The notes: generated from the letters alone by a model not told the origin. A stretch of 64,000 nucleotides of DNA from Saccopteryx bilineata (GCF_036850765.1 NC_089495.1:30207464-30271463); one strand, 5' to 3'; counted from the first letter of the stretch, positions 1-11,283 are shown. Numbers and translations are program-made.

Positions 1-1563
1 TAGAACCCCTCAAATTGCTTAATGACGCAAGGCCGGCCTGAGCACTCGGGCTGTGGTGCCAGTGCATTGTTTCATAAGGCTGGAGGCTTCTCCAGTTGTA
101 CCCAGAGGCGAGTGCGGTTCATGCAGGAGGAGTGAATTTGGAGAGAGGCATTTTACAGGGAAAGCAAGAGGTCCACTTGAGACAAAAGAATAGTTCACAG
201 AGGGAAGAAGGACATGATGCTTAAATATCCAAGCTTGATAAATGGGAGCAAAGAGACATGAACTTCCCTCTTGATGCCTCTCGGGAAGTAGAGAAAAGTC
301 TTCCTGGAAAGCTTAGTTCCTCTCAGCCAAGACAATGATTACATAACCTCTCATTTCCAGCTAACTAATAGGCTGCATTTATAGGCTTTTTTTTTTTTAT
401 TAGTTTTTAGTTTCTTTTATGAGAAGATGATATAGTCCTGGCTCTTTAGTAGTTAGTCAAATTGTCAAGTTGCCCATAAACCAAGACAAATTAGAAATGA
501 CCCTCTTCTTTCCTGAAGTAATCAGACATGCCTAGTGATGGTATTTTTTAGAGTGTTTGAACAGAAAGGAAGATGGCTGTGTATATAGTGGAGGTGAGCA
601 GATTGTTCCCTAGAGCTTATGTGCTTTTAATTTAATAGGAACGGAAGAATTATTCAATCCTGGACTCAGTAGTAAGAGGCCAAAAGCAGAAGCCAGGAGT
701 TATGATTTAATGGAGCTTAATTAAGTATCATTTCCATTTGAGGAAGATTTTCTAGGTCATTAATCTGCAATCTTCCTATTGCAACTGATTCCTCTCTGGG
801 AGAAGGGGAGTGAGTTTCTTTTTCCATTTGAATGAATGGAGCAGAGGGATTTCAGGGATTTAATGCCCCAAATTCTCTTCTATGAGGATTTCTTAGAGCC
901 TCAAGAGTTAAGGACAGACTAGGGCTGGAATTTTGAGGTTTAGTCAGAAATGATAAGCTGATTTGGCCTCAAAGGTGGTTTCTAAATGAATTATAATATG
1001 TAAAAGCTAACAGACATTAGAAATCAATTCATCTAAGTGCCTCATTTCACAGATGAGGGGTAGAGAGGAAACATACCTGCCCACCCACAGAGCAGTGCAG
1101 CAGAAACCCACTGGAACCTTGGGTCTGCTGACTCCCACTCCCTCCTTATCTTGTAACATGGCCTTCCTTTCATGGAAGTTAAGTATCCTCTTTGGCTGGC
1201 TGGTCCCACCAGGGAGGCACACTTTCTTTCTTTCTCCTTTGGTAGTCCCCTCCTTTCATATTCCCTCCCCTTTATTTCCAGATCCTATTTATGCTCCTAC
1301 GTACTTATCCATCCCATGTAGCAAGGCTAGATCAGGGAGCTTTGCATTCTTATCAATGCACAAAGAAGGACAAAACCCAAGACACATCATCAATGGCTGG
1401 AATGACTAGTCTTTCCCAACTTGCTGCAGTGGCTTGTCTTGATTTTGAAAATGCTAGACACTCAGAAGGGTGAAATCCTGCTCCTAGTTGTGCTTGGTTC
1501 CTCTTCTCACTCTGCTCTTCCCTCACATCTTTTATCTATCCATGTTGTTTCCACACTGGGCAG
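1..1563. other. Unique non-coding sequence upstream of the candidate exon
   Basis: I see no recognisable repeat or gene here apart from a short poly-T run near 388-399. Open frames at 1007-1222 and 1053-1409 overlap on opposite strands and look accidental. The last 60 bases are pyrimidine-rich and end in GGGCAG, which forms the acceptor of the exon that follows, so this stretch is probably intron or 5' flank of that gene. Confidence 0.5.
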
Positions 1564-1578
1564 GTGAAACACTGAAGG

Positions 1579-1752
1579 ATGGCGACTACTTCCTTCAAAC
1601 TCCAGAACAGATCCAGAAGTGGTAACGAAAACCTGAACTTAAAGGACTCTACCTCTTCTCAGGAAAGTGACTTCAACTCTACCTATTACCAGGAAGAGGC
1701 CACTGGCTACAGCTCACCTTTTTTACAGAGGGAGACTGGAGGCATAAAAAAG
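1579..1752 (+). CDS. Start-codon exon of an unidentified protein (58 codons, partial gene)
   Basis: A pyrimidine-rich stretch ends in GGGCAG at 1563, so the exon probably begins at 1564 with a 15-base leader. The ATG at 1579 sits in a strong context (GAAGGATGG). The frame gives 58 residues and stops exactly at a good donor, AAG/GTAAAT, at 1752/1753, so the exon ends in phase 0. The peptide starts MATTSFKLQN and ends RETGGIKK. It is hydrophilic, with 16 Ser or Thr residues in 58, a Tyr-Tyr pair at 36-37, a basic RSRS at 11-14, and no signal peptide or membrane segment, so it reads like a disordered N-terminus. The open frame runs on to 1860 past the donor, which I take to be read-through into the intron. 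I do not recognise the family. No following exon is certain; the gene could continue beyond the window. Main doubt: a chance open frame of this length is possible, although the coincidence with both splice borders argues against it. Confidence 0.5.
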
Positions 1753-2084
1753 GTAAATGACTGTCCAAGGTCACCAAGCAAGTTAGGGGCACCCATGGGA
1801 ATAATATTAGATCCCTTGACTTGTACACTTGTTTTCTTTTCACTGCACTTCATTTTTTAAAATCAAGATTCAATGCACTACACTAGGCAGAATTCTAAGT
1901 TAATGGAATCTTCGATTCCAGATATTATTACTCATTACTAGATTTTTACAGCTATTTCCCCAAAAGTTCAAGCCATTCAATATGGACACTGAATCTTGTC
2001 ATAAAATATAACATAGAAGGCAAGAAAATTATGTGGAAAGGACGGGTAATAAGAAAACACTGATTTGTGCTTTTATTTGATAAG
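1753..2084. other. Intron-like unique sequence after the candidate exon
   Basis: AT-rich DNA following the GTAAAT donor, with no repeat or open frame that I recognise. Confidence 0.4.
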
Positions 2085-2460
2085 TGTTAATAGAGAACCT
2101 GCTCTACCTCAGCACACAGTGCTGGCTGCTGAAGGAGACATAAGAAAAATGTACTCCCGTATTTCCCTCCATGGGTTTATACTTAATTAAATTACACCTA
2201 AGGAAAAAAAATCAGTGGACTTTTGAGTGGTCAGGAAGGGCTTCATAGATGAAATAATCTTGAGGTGGATCTTGGTGGAACAGATTTGGATTGGTGTGAA
2301 CAGAATAGGGAAAGGGGATTCCAGGCAAAGGCATCATTTGTTTCTGCCTTAGAGAAAGACTGGAGATAAAATTGAATAGGTAGGGTAGGGCTGCAGCACT
2401 GAATGCCATGAGGAAGAGGCGGTTATGAGCAGAAGTGAGGGGAAAGACTAAGCAATGTTT
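2085..2460 (-). mobile_element. Degraded L2 LINE fragment, antisense
   Basis: The plus strand reads like the complement of an L2 3' region. It has a 'gtgctggctgctgaagg'-type start, then 'ggtcaggaagggcttc', then 'ggattccaggcaaagg' at the usual spacing. It is heavily diverged, as expected for an ancient mammalian LINE. The open frame on the minus strand at 2212-2409 lies inside it and is not a gene. Confidence 0.55.
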
Positions 2461-2989
2461 AATTTAAAACTTTCAGCAAACCTAAGATCAGAAGGGAAAA
2501 GAGTGAGCCTTTTCTAGTCCAGCCTACCCATGATCAACAAGATTCTGGCACACAATGGCGGACGGGACCTTGTAGCCAGAGTCCTTCTATAGAGACAACC
2601 CAGGCTCCCGGGGTGGTAAAGGACCCTGGGGTTCTCGGTGCTGGCCCCGCGGAGGGAGGAAGGAAGAGCACCCTAACTTGGTTGCCATTTTCCTGCATGT
2701 GTTAGAAATCTGGACTGACAAGACGAGCTGGATAATTTTGCTCAGTTTACGTATTGAATTCTCTTCTCTGTGGTACAGGATCCCCTTGAAGCGTGACAGC
2801 TGCAATGACTTCCAGATGTTCGCCTCTTCTCTTCTAGCAGACGAGGGTGGATGTGGTAAACTCCGCGATGGAAACCAAAAACCCAGCCAGATGTACCATG
2901 TCAATGTCAGCAACACACACATCTGGCTTCAATACCGGCAGCGATAACCAGAACAAATGGCTGTTATTCCCGCTGTATTCAACTTGTCA
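2461..2989. other. Flank of the CpG island with an exon-like open stretch
   Basis: Unique sequence that becomes richer in CpG towards its right end. Near 2815-2841 a pyrimidine tract ends in TCTTCTAGCAG, an acceptor-like signal. From there a plus-strand frame stays open into the CpG island, with several ATGs (2847, 2868, 2898). No clean donor closes it before the island, so I list it only as a possible alternative exon or transcription-start region. On the other strand an open frame of 111 codons (2587-2922) overlaps it and looks accidental. Confidence 0.3.
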
Positions 2990-3525
2990 GCATTCCCCGT
3001 TAGAGGCGGTGGGGGCGGGGACGCGCGGGGTCTGGGGAGCGACGCGGCGAGCCCCGCCGGGAGGGGTGCGGGCCCAGCCCCGGCCCGGGCCCCGCGGCCT
3101 CCGGGCCTCGGACCGGGCGCCCCGGCCTACGCTGGAGGGCGGCCAGGGCGGTGGGCACGGCGGCGGAGCTTCCCGGCCCTGGAGCCGAGCCTCAGGGCGA
3201 GCGCCTCGGGGCGAGCGCCTCGTGGGCCCGCGGCCGGCTGCCCGCGCGGCCTGCCCCTCCGCGGCCCGGCCTCCCCGGCCTGCGGGCGGCCCGGCTCCTT
3301 CCCGGCGCAGAGGCCGGGCGCTGGGGCGCGGCCGCCCGGGGGCCGGGGGGCGCTGTCTGGGAAACCCTGCGCGCGCTGGACCTCCCGGCTGAACCGAGTG
3401 GGCCGCGGGGAGCGCAGGGCGGCTCCGGGACGCAGGACGCGAGCGGGGCCGCAGGGACGCAGCGGGGCCCGGGGCTGCGGCAGGAAGCTCTGCACCTTCC
3501 TCATCGCGGTAATGGCGCTTGAGGC
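2990..3525. promoter_or_regulatory. CpG island, probable promoter
   Basis: About 530 bases stand out sharply from AT-rich surroundings, very high in G+C and packed with CpG. A GC box (GGGGGCGGGG) lies at 3011-3020. A NotI site (GCGGCCGC) lies near 3326-3333. A perfect 14-base tandem duplication lies at 3195-3222. Such islands in mammals are usually constitutive or developmental promoters, often bidirectional. It sits about 1.2 kb downstream of the candidate start exon, so it could be an alternative internal promoter of that gene, the promoter of a divergent transcript, or an unlinked promoter. No TATA box is needed for this class and none is convincing. The open frames of 206, 181, 175 and 123 codons crossing it in several frames are what high G+C produces by removing stop codons. 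Confidence 0.7.
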
Positions 3526-3939
3526 AACCTTCGCTGTTCTTATTTCTATGACCGTATTTTTTAAATTAAAAAAGTAATCAATCAAACGGATATTCTGAAA
3601 GCAAGGTAGTGTTTGAAACGTGGACTTCCGGGGAAGGATGGCCACCATACCCACCTCTTGCCCACAGGCAGTGAGAGGAGGAGCCAGCGCGGAAGGCCTT
3701 TCAGCTCTGGGGCCTCCTCTCTAGCCACGTCGTCTCCTTCACTCACCTCCCACGCTGGGTGGGAAAGAGCCCCTCGCTTCGCACCAGAAGACTTGGGTTG
3801 TGTCAGGCAGCCAAATACTGTGGAATATAAATCTTGGTTTCCTCTCCTGTAGAATTCCTCCAATGTAAATACATAGTTTTACTTCTTAGAGTTTCTCTGA
3901 GTCTTAATTGAGACAATGTTTACAAAGAAAAGTGAACTA
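3526..3939. other. Unique sequence beyond the CpG island
   Basis: The composition drops abruptly to AT-rich (poly-A/T tract near 3557-3573), then to ordinary mixed sequence. The overlapping short open frames on both strands (3582-3863) are not supported by any motif. Confidence 0.4.
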
Positions 3940-4045
3940 AGTGTGGGACTAGAATCTGGGTTCTACCATTAACTAGCTGTGTAATTTTATGCTACTCACT
4001 TCATCTCCCTGAGGCTCAATTTTACTACCTGAGAAACTGGCTCCT
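3940..4045 (+). mobile_element. MIR SINE fragment, sense
   Basis: The stretch 'aatctgggttctaccattaa' followed by 'ctagctgtgtaattttatg' and 'ctccctgaggctcaatttta' follows the MIR consensus order (tRNA-related part, 'tagctgtgtgacc', 'cctcagtttcc'). Confidence 0.65.
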
Positions 4046-4095
4046 GAAAATGGAAAATGAAAAGAGGCTCTGAGAAGTATTATATGTACTAAACA

Positions 4096-4122
4096 TATAT
4101 GTGTGTGTGTATGTGTGTGTGC
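4096..4122. repeat. (TG)n microsatellite
   Basis: Imperfect TG dinucleotide run interrupted by TATG, read directly from the sequence. Confidence 0.9.
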
Positions 4123-4144
4123 ATACTTAATACATATCAGCTTT

Positions 4145-4212
4145 TTTTTGCAACAGAAAAAACTGAGGCTCAGCGATATTAAATGACTTGCCCCAGGGCA
4201 CATAATAGATAG
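4145..4212 (-). mobile_element. MIR fragment, antisense
   Basis: Reads 'aaactgaggctcagcgatat' then 'aaatgacttgccccagggca', the antisense of the MIR core. Confidence 0.65.
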
Positions 4213-4748
4213 ACAAAGTTTTCTTGGTTTGGCTGAGGTTGATACATAATTAGGTTTTTATCAGTCACCTCAGCATGGTAGTTTATCCTTCCTTCTACCT
4301 TCAGTTTTCCAGACCAGAGCCGTTTGTTTCAGCCAAGAAAGGCATCTCATGTTCCAGACCCCAGACCAAAACCACTCTGCAGACAGCCACTGGGTGACAC
4401 TGCAGTAGCTGCCCTGCACTCAGCCCACGGGCTTTCCCTGGAGTTTGCTTCCCCGGCTCAGTCCACAGCCAAGGATGACGTCTCTGCACTGTCTTGTTCA
4501 ATCTTTTGTTTTCTCATTCTCTCTGGCTCTCTTACTTTCTGCCTCTCATTTCTCCAAGAATACCTCCTTCGGTTTCCATTTCTCTATGGAAACTTCTCTT
4601 TCTTTTTCTATAACTTTACCAGTTGCTTCCTTGCATAATTTACCCATTAGGGTCTTTTTTTATCTTCTCTTTTGGGCCACTCTCTTTCCATTCTCTACAT
4701 TAACAGAGCTAGGCACATCCCTTTCATCATCATCATCTCTCTCTTTTT
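4213..4748. other. Unique sequence, pyrimidine-rich
   Basis: A T- and C-rich stretch with several open frames (4324-4638, 4445-4750) that reflect base composition. I recognise no gene or repeat here. Confidence 0.4.
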
Positions 4749-4926
4749 AAAGATTTTATTTATTGATTTTAGGAGGGGGCAAAAAGTATCAACTCATCAT
4801 TGGTTCACTTTAGTTTTTCATTGCTTGCTTGTTGTATGTGCCTTGACCCGGCAAGCCCAGGGTTTTCAACTGGCAACATCAGGGTTTGGGTTGATGTTTT
4901 ATCCACTGCACCACCACAGGCCAGGC
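4749..4926 (-). mobile_element. VES-like SINE (family C), antisense
   Basis: On the minus strand this has a tRNA-like head with the A-box-like 'tggtgcagtggataaaacat', followed by the diagnostic 'aggcacatacaacaagc' type segment and an A-rich tail (4745-4760 on the plus strand). It is flanked by near-matching 'catctctc...ttttta' sequences at 4730-4748 and 4928-4942, a probable target-site duplication. Bat-specific tRNA-derived SINE. Confidence 0.85.
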
Positions 4927-5187
4927 TCATCTCTCCTTTTTAAAAAATTATTTTGATCACAGTGATATTTAAAAGATGTTAAAAATTAAACATTTTCCTG
5001 AGTCTATAACCACAATAAAAAGAAAAGCAGCAATTCTTTGACCACTCCCAGGTACCCCCGATCAGAAGCAATCACTTTAAACTCTCATCTGCTTCTTCTT
5101 GGTTTTTCTGTCTTTATTTATAAATAACATGCTTATCCTATATTTTTCAGTTTGTTGTATTTTGGCTTTCTACCCCAGAAAATGCAA
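4927..5187. other. Unique sequence or unrecognised old repeat
   Basis: AT-rich, with 'agcaatcactttaaactctc'-like text that may be old LINE debris; not classified. Confidence 0.3.
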
Positions 5188-5460
5188 CTATATAGCATAG
5201 TAACTGAGAACATGAGCTCTGGAGAGAAATGACCTAGGTTGAAATCTCAGAGATAATACTTACTAATTATGTGACCTATGCAAGTTGCTTAATTGCTATA
5301 TGCCTCAGTTTCTTCATGTGCAGGATGGATGCACATATACCTCATAGAATAATTATGGAGATTAAAAAGTTGAATATATTTATATAATGAGTATATAATA
5401 GAATACTTTCTGACACACAGTATAATATACCCAGCTACATAAATGTTGTTTATCATTATC
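5188..5460 (+). mobile_element. Near-full-length MIR SINE, sense
   Basis: Follows the full MIR order: 'agtaactgagaacatgagct', 'gacctaggttgaaatctcag', 'aattatgtgacctatgcaag', 'cctcagtttcttcatgtgca', 'cctcatagaataattatgga', and a 3' end like 'ataaatgttgtttatcatta'. About 270 bases, close to the family's full length of roughly 260. Confidence 0.8.
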
Positions 5461-6229
5461 AAACTGACCTGCACACCATTTCTCTCTGCTCATTCTCCCA
5501 AAATAGTTACATCATTATTTTGGGTTAAATCAATATTAAGTATTTATATTGTGACTATGTAGATATTATTCCCAGCTAAGCCACACAGAATCCTATAATT
5601 ATGTTTTCTTTCTCATTCAACCTTTTGTTTCCCCTGGAATTAACACTCTTCTATCTTTTTTTGTATTCTGTTTACTTTCCTATGTACCTATTATTAATGC
5701 ATCCACAAAATCTACTGTCAGTACATTCAAATGTAGATATTCTCTTGGTTTCATTATTTTCCTTGGCAACACTGCTGGAGCTTTTGCAGCACTTCTGTTC
5801 CCATCTGGACTAGTTAGCTGCTCTGTGACCTGATTCAAAGCTCTAGTCTGTGAGTGGGGCATTTGGGATGTTTCTTCAACATCATCCTGGGATTCATCTT
5901 TGCTACACTCTTGGGTATTAAGGTCCTTATTGCTTGGACTATATGTGTAGTAAAAACTACTGGTTATCCTCTCAAATCTGTTCTTTCCTCCTTTCATAGA
6001 AATAGAACTGTAGTTAATATATAGCTGCCCAGCTGAAGACTACATTTCTACACTCCTCTTTGAAGACAGGGGTTACCACATGACTAGGGTTTGCCCTATG
6101 TAATGAATGTAAGTGGAAGCAATGTAAGTCACATCCTGGTCTTACCATGAAAACCTTCGCACTTTTTCCTTTTGTTGAGCTATAATCAAAAGTATCTACA
6201 ATCAAATTTTGGTCATACAGAAAAGGATA
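5461..6229. other. Unique sequence with a possible old repeat at about 5960-6170
   Basis: No gene is recognisable. The part with 'accacatgactagggtttgc' and 'gtaagtggaagcaatgtaag' resembles a widespread old mammalian repeat whose family I cannot name with confidence. Confidence 0.3.
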
Positions 6230-6432
6230 ATGCCCTAAAATACTCATCCACAAATTTTAGCATATATTGGAATTACCGGGGAGGCTGGTTAAAACACAAA
6301 TTTCTGGGCTCCACCTCTAGAGTTTCTGATTCATTGGATCTGATATTGAGACCTGAGAATTTGCAGTTCTAACAAGTTCTCAAGTGAAGTTGATGCTACT
6401 ATTCTGGAGACAATACTTTGAGAACCACTGCT
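6230..6432. mobile_element. MER5-type hAT-Charlie element, ancient
   Basis: Contains the MER5A signature run 'ggttaaaacacaaatttctg', 'agagtttctgattcattgga', 'cctgagaatttgcagttcta', and ends 'tttgagaaccactgctct', the complement of the typical hAT end CAGTGGTTCTCAAA. Non-autonomous and long inactive. Confidence 0.8.
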
Positions 6433-6720
6433 CTAAAGGATGGCAGAGAAACAGGACAAAGAATCTGGCTTCCTGAATGACTAAATGGAGCAGAGTTGCC
6501 CTGCTGACTTGGAATACTTACCTTAGACTCTTACGTGAGAAAAACAATAAGCTTATACTTTCATTAGCCACTAAGTTAGTTTTGGGTCTTCAAATTACAG
6601 CAGTTAGCTTTCCATCACCATTTATTTCTTCTTCTCTTCTTACTCCCTTGTCTAAGCAAAGCATATTCACCATTAGTTTCCTGAGAAAAGAAGATACATT
6701 TCTTGAGAATTTAAATATCT

Positions 6721-7985
6721 GAAGATGTGTTTTCATTTAAGTATACTTGATTTATAGTTTGGCTGGGTATAAAATTCTGAGTTAAAACCATTTATCTCAG
6801 AATTTCTCTATCGTCTTTAATTGCTGTTGTGAATCTCAGTCTTTTTAAGTGGCTTGAAAAAAATTTTTGGAGACTTTTATGATCTTTTTATTCTTGGTGA
6901 TATGAATTTTCAGAATGATGTGTCTTGGTCATGCTTTTTCTTATTCACTGTACTGTGCATTACTCTCCTTCAGTTCAGATCAAGTATTCATTGGTCCACT
7001 TCCTGGGAAATTTCCTCAACTTCATCTTTCAAAAGAAAAGTTAATTTATTTTCTCATATATTTAATTACTCAGAGCATTTTCTTGCTTTCTAATTTTTTA
7101 TAGCCTCTTGTTTTTATTTCATGGCTGCAATATCTTTCTCTTTTTAGATATCCCCCCCCCCCCTGCATTCTGCCTTATTTTTTCTGAGTCCCTCTTTTTG
7201 GTTAGTTTGTTTTCTTTGGTGTGTTTTATGTTAGTGGCTTTCTCAAATGTCTAGTGTGATCCTTTTCTGTGTGGAGGGGGAGTATTGAACTTCTTCATAG
7301 CTTATGCTGAGAACTGATATTTCCTTGGAAAAACCTCCCTAATGTTTTTTCTTGGCTCTGTAAGTTGCTCATAGAAGAATTTCCCAATCTCCTGTCTTAG
7401 GGGGTAGGGTGGGGAGAGAAGAGAGTATGTGAGACTGGCTATAGGAATTCTGGGAACTGAGTTGGGGTAGGGAGCTGGGAGTCTTACCTTTTAGCGGGCA
7501 TGTCAACTTTCACTTACATACTCTTCTTTCATTAAGATGCCTCATCCTAACCTCTGCAGTGCCTCATCCAGAACCTGTCTGGTTCACCCTCTCCACAGAG
7601 TAAATCTTCTGTCTTCTTTCACAGTCAGGGAGGGGATCTGGAGGGTCTAGATGCTTCTTTGAAAGTTGGTTAATCATTTTAAGTTGTGATGTGAATTTTA
7701 GTTTCCCCTGATCCACTAAGTCAGTTATCATTCGTCTGGTTTGCTTTTCAGACGAATTTGGCTCTTGTCACATCTTTTGGCTCTTGTCATCTCTTCTATT
7801 GTCTTTTTATTGTTGATTTATGCTTTTTTATTTTTTAAAACCGTTTTTTAGTTGTTTATTGTTATTTCAGTGAATTTCAGAAAAAAGCAAAAATAATAAA
7901 CATCTGTTCATTTTTTTTACTTGAAACTTCTATTCTTCTAAGTTAAAACAAAAACATCAGACTATCTTAGCCACTCAAATTATAT
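6721..7985 (-). mobile_element. Old L1-type LINE, antisense, degraded
   Basis: The plus strand has the feel of complemented L1M DNA: 'ggctgggtataaaattctga', 'agatgtgttttcatttaag', T-rich stretches, and near the right end 'aaaaagcaaaaataataaac'. No open frame survives. A poly-C run of about 12 bases lies at 7151-7162. The middle (7280-7680) is less clearly LINE. Confidence 0.45.
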
Positions 7986-8044
7986 TAGTAATTTTATTAG
8001 TGTGGTGGAATCACATTTCCCCCCTATTTTCTGTAATGTGTTTA

Positions 8045-8350
8045 TGTTCTTTTTAGAATATTTTAATTGCATTTCTTTTGATTCAGTGGCTCTAGTTCTG
8101 GGAATTTAGCCTAAGGCAACAAACAAACATGTGTGCAAGAAGCCTCTACAAGGCAGTTCCTCACAAGATATTTACAATATCAGATATTGGAAACAGCCTA
8201 ATTGTTCAATAATAGATTAGTTAAATACTTTAGGATACATTCATGTAATGATATACTCATTAAAAATAATGTTGTGGGAGACTAATGATGTGTAAAATTG
8301 TTACAATACATTGCAAGTTTTAAACAATATGTAAAGTATGGCCCCCTTTT
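8045..8350 (+). mobile_element. L1ME/HAL1-type LINE 3' fragment, sense
   Basis: Reads 'gggaatttagcctaaggcaa', then 'ggaaacagcctaattgttca', 'aatagattagttaaatactt', then a region like 'aacaatatgtaaagtatggc'. This order is typical of the 3' part of old L1 elements. Confidence 0.6.
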
Positions 8351-8411
8351 TTAAAAAAGAGTGTGAATGTATGTATACATAAATAATATGGTAGTGATAT
8401 ATATATATGAA

Positions 8412-8620
8412 TAGTATTATTTAGCACTTAGTACTTGCCTGGTAATGTCTGAGCCCCTTATGTGGATTAGTTAATTCTTACAACAATTACATGAGGTTAA
8501 TGCTATTATTATTTCCATTTTACAGATAAAGAAACCGAGACTTCAAAAGATTATATAATTGACCAGGGGCACACAGAGCCATGATTCATACCTAGACCTG
8601 CTGATTGAGTCTGTCTACTT
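8412..8620 (-). mobile_element. MIR SINE, antisense
   Basis: Has 'gaggttaatgctattattat', 'ttttacagataaagaaaccg', and 'attgaccaggggcacacaga', matching the complement of the MIR core over about 200 bases. Confidence 0.75.
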
Positions 8621-8742
8621 AGTCATAATCATTATATACCAAAATATTAAAAAGTTGGTGGCATTTTAAGTGACCTTCATCTTCTTTGTATGTTTCGGGA
8701 ATGAGGAAGAAGGCAAAGAAGTAAGAGATTTTAAAAGGTTGA

Positions 8743-9122
8743 ACTGACTGACCAAGCGGTGGAACAGTGGAGAGTGTCAGTGTAGGATGCTGAGGTCCTT
8801 GGTTTGAAACCCCGAGGTCACCGGCTTGAATGCAGGGTTGCTGGCTTGAGTGTGGGATCATGGACATGACCCCGTGGTCACTGGCTTGAGTCCAAAGATC
8901 TGTGACTTAAAGCCCAAGGTCGCTGGCTTTAGCAAGGGGTCCCTAACTTGGCTGGAGCCCCCAGATCAAGGCACATATGAGAGAGCAATCAATGAACAGC
9001 GAGGGTACCACAACTGTGAGTTGATGCTTCTCATCTCTCTCCCTTCCTGTCTGTCCCTGTCTGTCCTTCCCCCTATTAAAATAAATAAGTAAGTAAGTAA
9101 GTAAATAAATAAATAAATAAAT
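8743..9122 (+). mobile_element. Family A tRNA-derived SINE, sense
   Basis: The head 'tgaccaagcggtggaacagt' corresponds to the family form 'tgaccaggcggtggcgcagt'. The body has repeated 'tcactggcttgag' motifs, then 'caaggcacatatgagagagc' and 'tctctctcccttcctgtctg'. The tail is (AAGT)n(AAAT)n. Flanking 'aaaaggttga' at about 8733-8742 and 9124-9133 is a target-site duplication. Confidence 0.9.
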
Positions 9123-9309
9123 AAAAAGGTTGACCTTTGTTACAGTTCATCAAAGGAGTGGAAAGTCTCCCCTCTCCCTACCTGTTAGATTTTGTTTTGT
9201 AGGTACAGGATTTAAACAGTACTTTTTTTGTGCTTGTCACACATCATTTGATGTTAAGTCATTTGATGGCAGAAGCCATCTACTTTAAGTCAGATTTTAT
9301 TAGAAACCA

Positions 9310-10215
9310 AATCCTGAAATGCAATTTAAAACCACAATAGGATGTCACCTCACACTTGTTAGAATGGCTATCATAAAAAAAGACACTAGACACCTGCTGT
9401 TGAGGATGTGAGAGAAAAGGAACCCTTGTGCACTGTTGGTGGAAATGTAGACTGAAGTACCTACTCTGGAAAACAGTACGTAAAATTAAAAATAGAACTC
9501 CATATGATCAAACAATCTCACTTCTGTGTATAGTCCAAAGGATTTTATATCTCAAGGAAATCACTATGTTGAAGAATTATCTGCCTCACCATGTTTATTG
9601 AAGAATTATTCATAATAGCCAATTGACAGATGAATAGATAAAAGAAAGGTGATAGGTATACCTCCATACACACTCTCACTGGAATATTATTCAACTATAA
9701 AAAGAAAGAAATCATAACATTTACAACAACATAGATGGACTTTGAGGACATTATAAATTGAAAGAATCAGAGAGAGACAAAGACTGTATGATTTCACTTA
9801 TATGTGGAATCTAAGAAGGCCAAACTCATAGAAGCAAAGATTAGAACAGTGGTTACTAGGGACTAAGGGAAATGGGGAGATGTTGGTCAAGAGTGCAAAC
9901 TTCCAGTGATAAGGGGAGTAAGTGTTGGAGATCTCATTATGCACATCATAGTAACTATAGTTAACAATACTGTATTGTATACTTGAAAGTTACTAAGAGA
10001 GTAGGTATTAAATGTTCTCACAACCCAGAAACAACAACAAGATGGTAATTATGTCAGATAAAAGATGTGCTAGCTAATCTTACTGCAGTAAACATTTTGC
10101 AATATATACATATATATAATTTCAAATATATATGCTTCAAATCATCACATTGCCCACCTTAAATGTACACAATATTTCATGTCAATTATAGCTCAGTAAA
10201 GCAAGTAAAAGAAAA
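9310..10215 (+). mobile_element. L1 LINE 3' end, sense (end of ORF2 plus 3' UTR)
   Basis: Contains 'cacacttgttagaatggcta', 'cccttgtgcactgttggtgg', 'gaatattattcaactataaa', 'gatttcacttatatgtggaa', and a 3' UTR ending 'caattatagctcagtaaagc'. These are hallmarks of the last part of L1 ORF2 and the 3' UTR. Many stops and indels: a dead 5'-truncated copy. Confidence 0.8.
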
Positions 10216-11241
10216 AGAAACCAAACCCTTGTAGGAGAAATCTGAGCAACAAAGCAGACAAGCAGGGGCCACTTATTTTGAGCAATATTCTGTTGTCTAA
10301 AGTTCCAGAACTTAATTTGTTATAGTAGAATTTGGCCTTTTATTTTGGATTGTATTTTTCCATCATACTTAGTGCAGAGTGGTTTATGGGCTCTCTATAA
10401 AGGCTGTTGGCCTGCTGACTAGTTGTTCTGAGCAATAATCTGAGAAACGAATGCTCTGTTACCGCTTCCCCTCCCTAAGGTTTGCACGTGGAGCCTAGAA
10501 CTCAAGGAGCAAGGTTCATCACCTCTGTTGTGCAATAGTCAAGGACAGGGGCTCTCAGGAATATTTGTGAGATGCTTGTACCTGTCATCCGCTCGGCAAA
10601 CGCAGCAGGTCCCAGCTGAATCTGATGAAGAGTTCTTCCTGATTTATGGAGCCCTCACCCCACCACCTCATTCTCACCCTGTGCTGCTTGAGCTGGATCC
10701 TGAAGGTACAGCAGGTGTTCATACTGTTTTGCTATTAAACTAAATAGACCTAAAGTGTTCAGAGATACTGTGTTCCTGTATCGGAGTATTTATGAAAGAG
10801 GAAAGATGTTCTGGTTTGGCTCAGTCCCAATGCTTGTCTCCAGGATTCACACATTAAAACCTCTCAGTTTTTAAAATTTCTTTCCTTTTTTTTTTCTCTC
10901 CAAATGACCCTTCTGCAGTGGTTGTCTTTGATTAATATCCTTGTGTTCACTGAGCCCCTGAAAGTGGTTTAGTTTTGCTAGGACACTTGAACAATAACGT
11001 GATTTATGGAGCAATTCATTGGAGCCAGGGGGCAATGTAATATAACAAAGCCTTTTTCACAGGCTTTCTCTGTAGTTACCAGCAATGCAAAATCGCTGAT
11101 AGGAATAGCTGAGGTGCAGGCAGCACAGGACCGAAAGGACAAAAGGCACAGGTTTCCAAGGCCATATTGAAAAATCAAACATTTTAGCAAGGACCCATTA
11201 ACCCCAGGCAACCCCAAGCCAAGTGAAAACCAGAGTAAGAG

Positions 11242-11283
<42 letters not shown>

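Noticed and set aside
2957..3577. Frame of 206 codons (and others of 181, 175 and 123) over the CpG island
   Set aside because: High G+C removes stop codons in all frames. Low-complexity Pro/Gly/Ala/Arg composition, no known domain, and several equally long frames on both strands.
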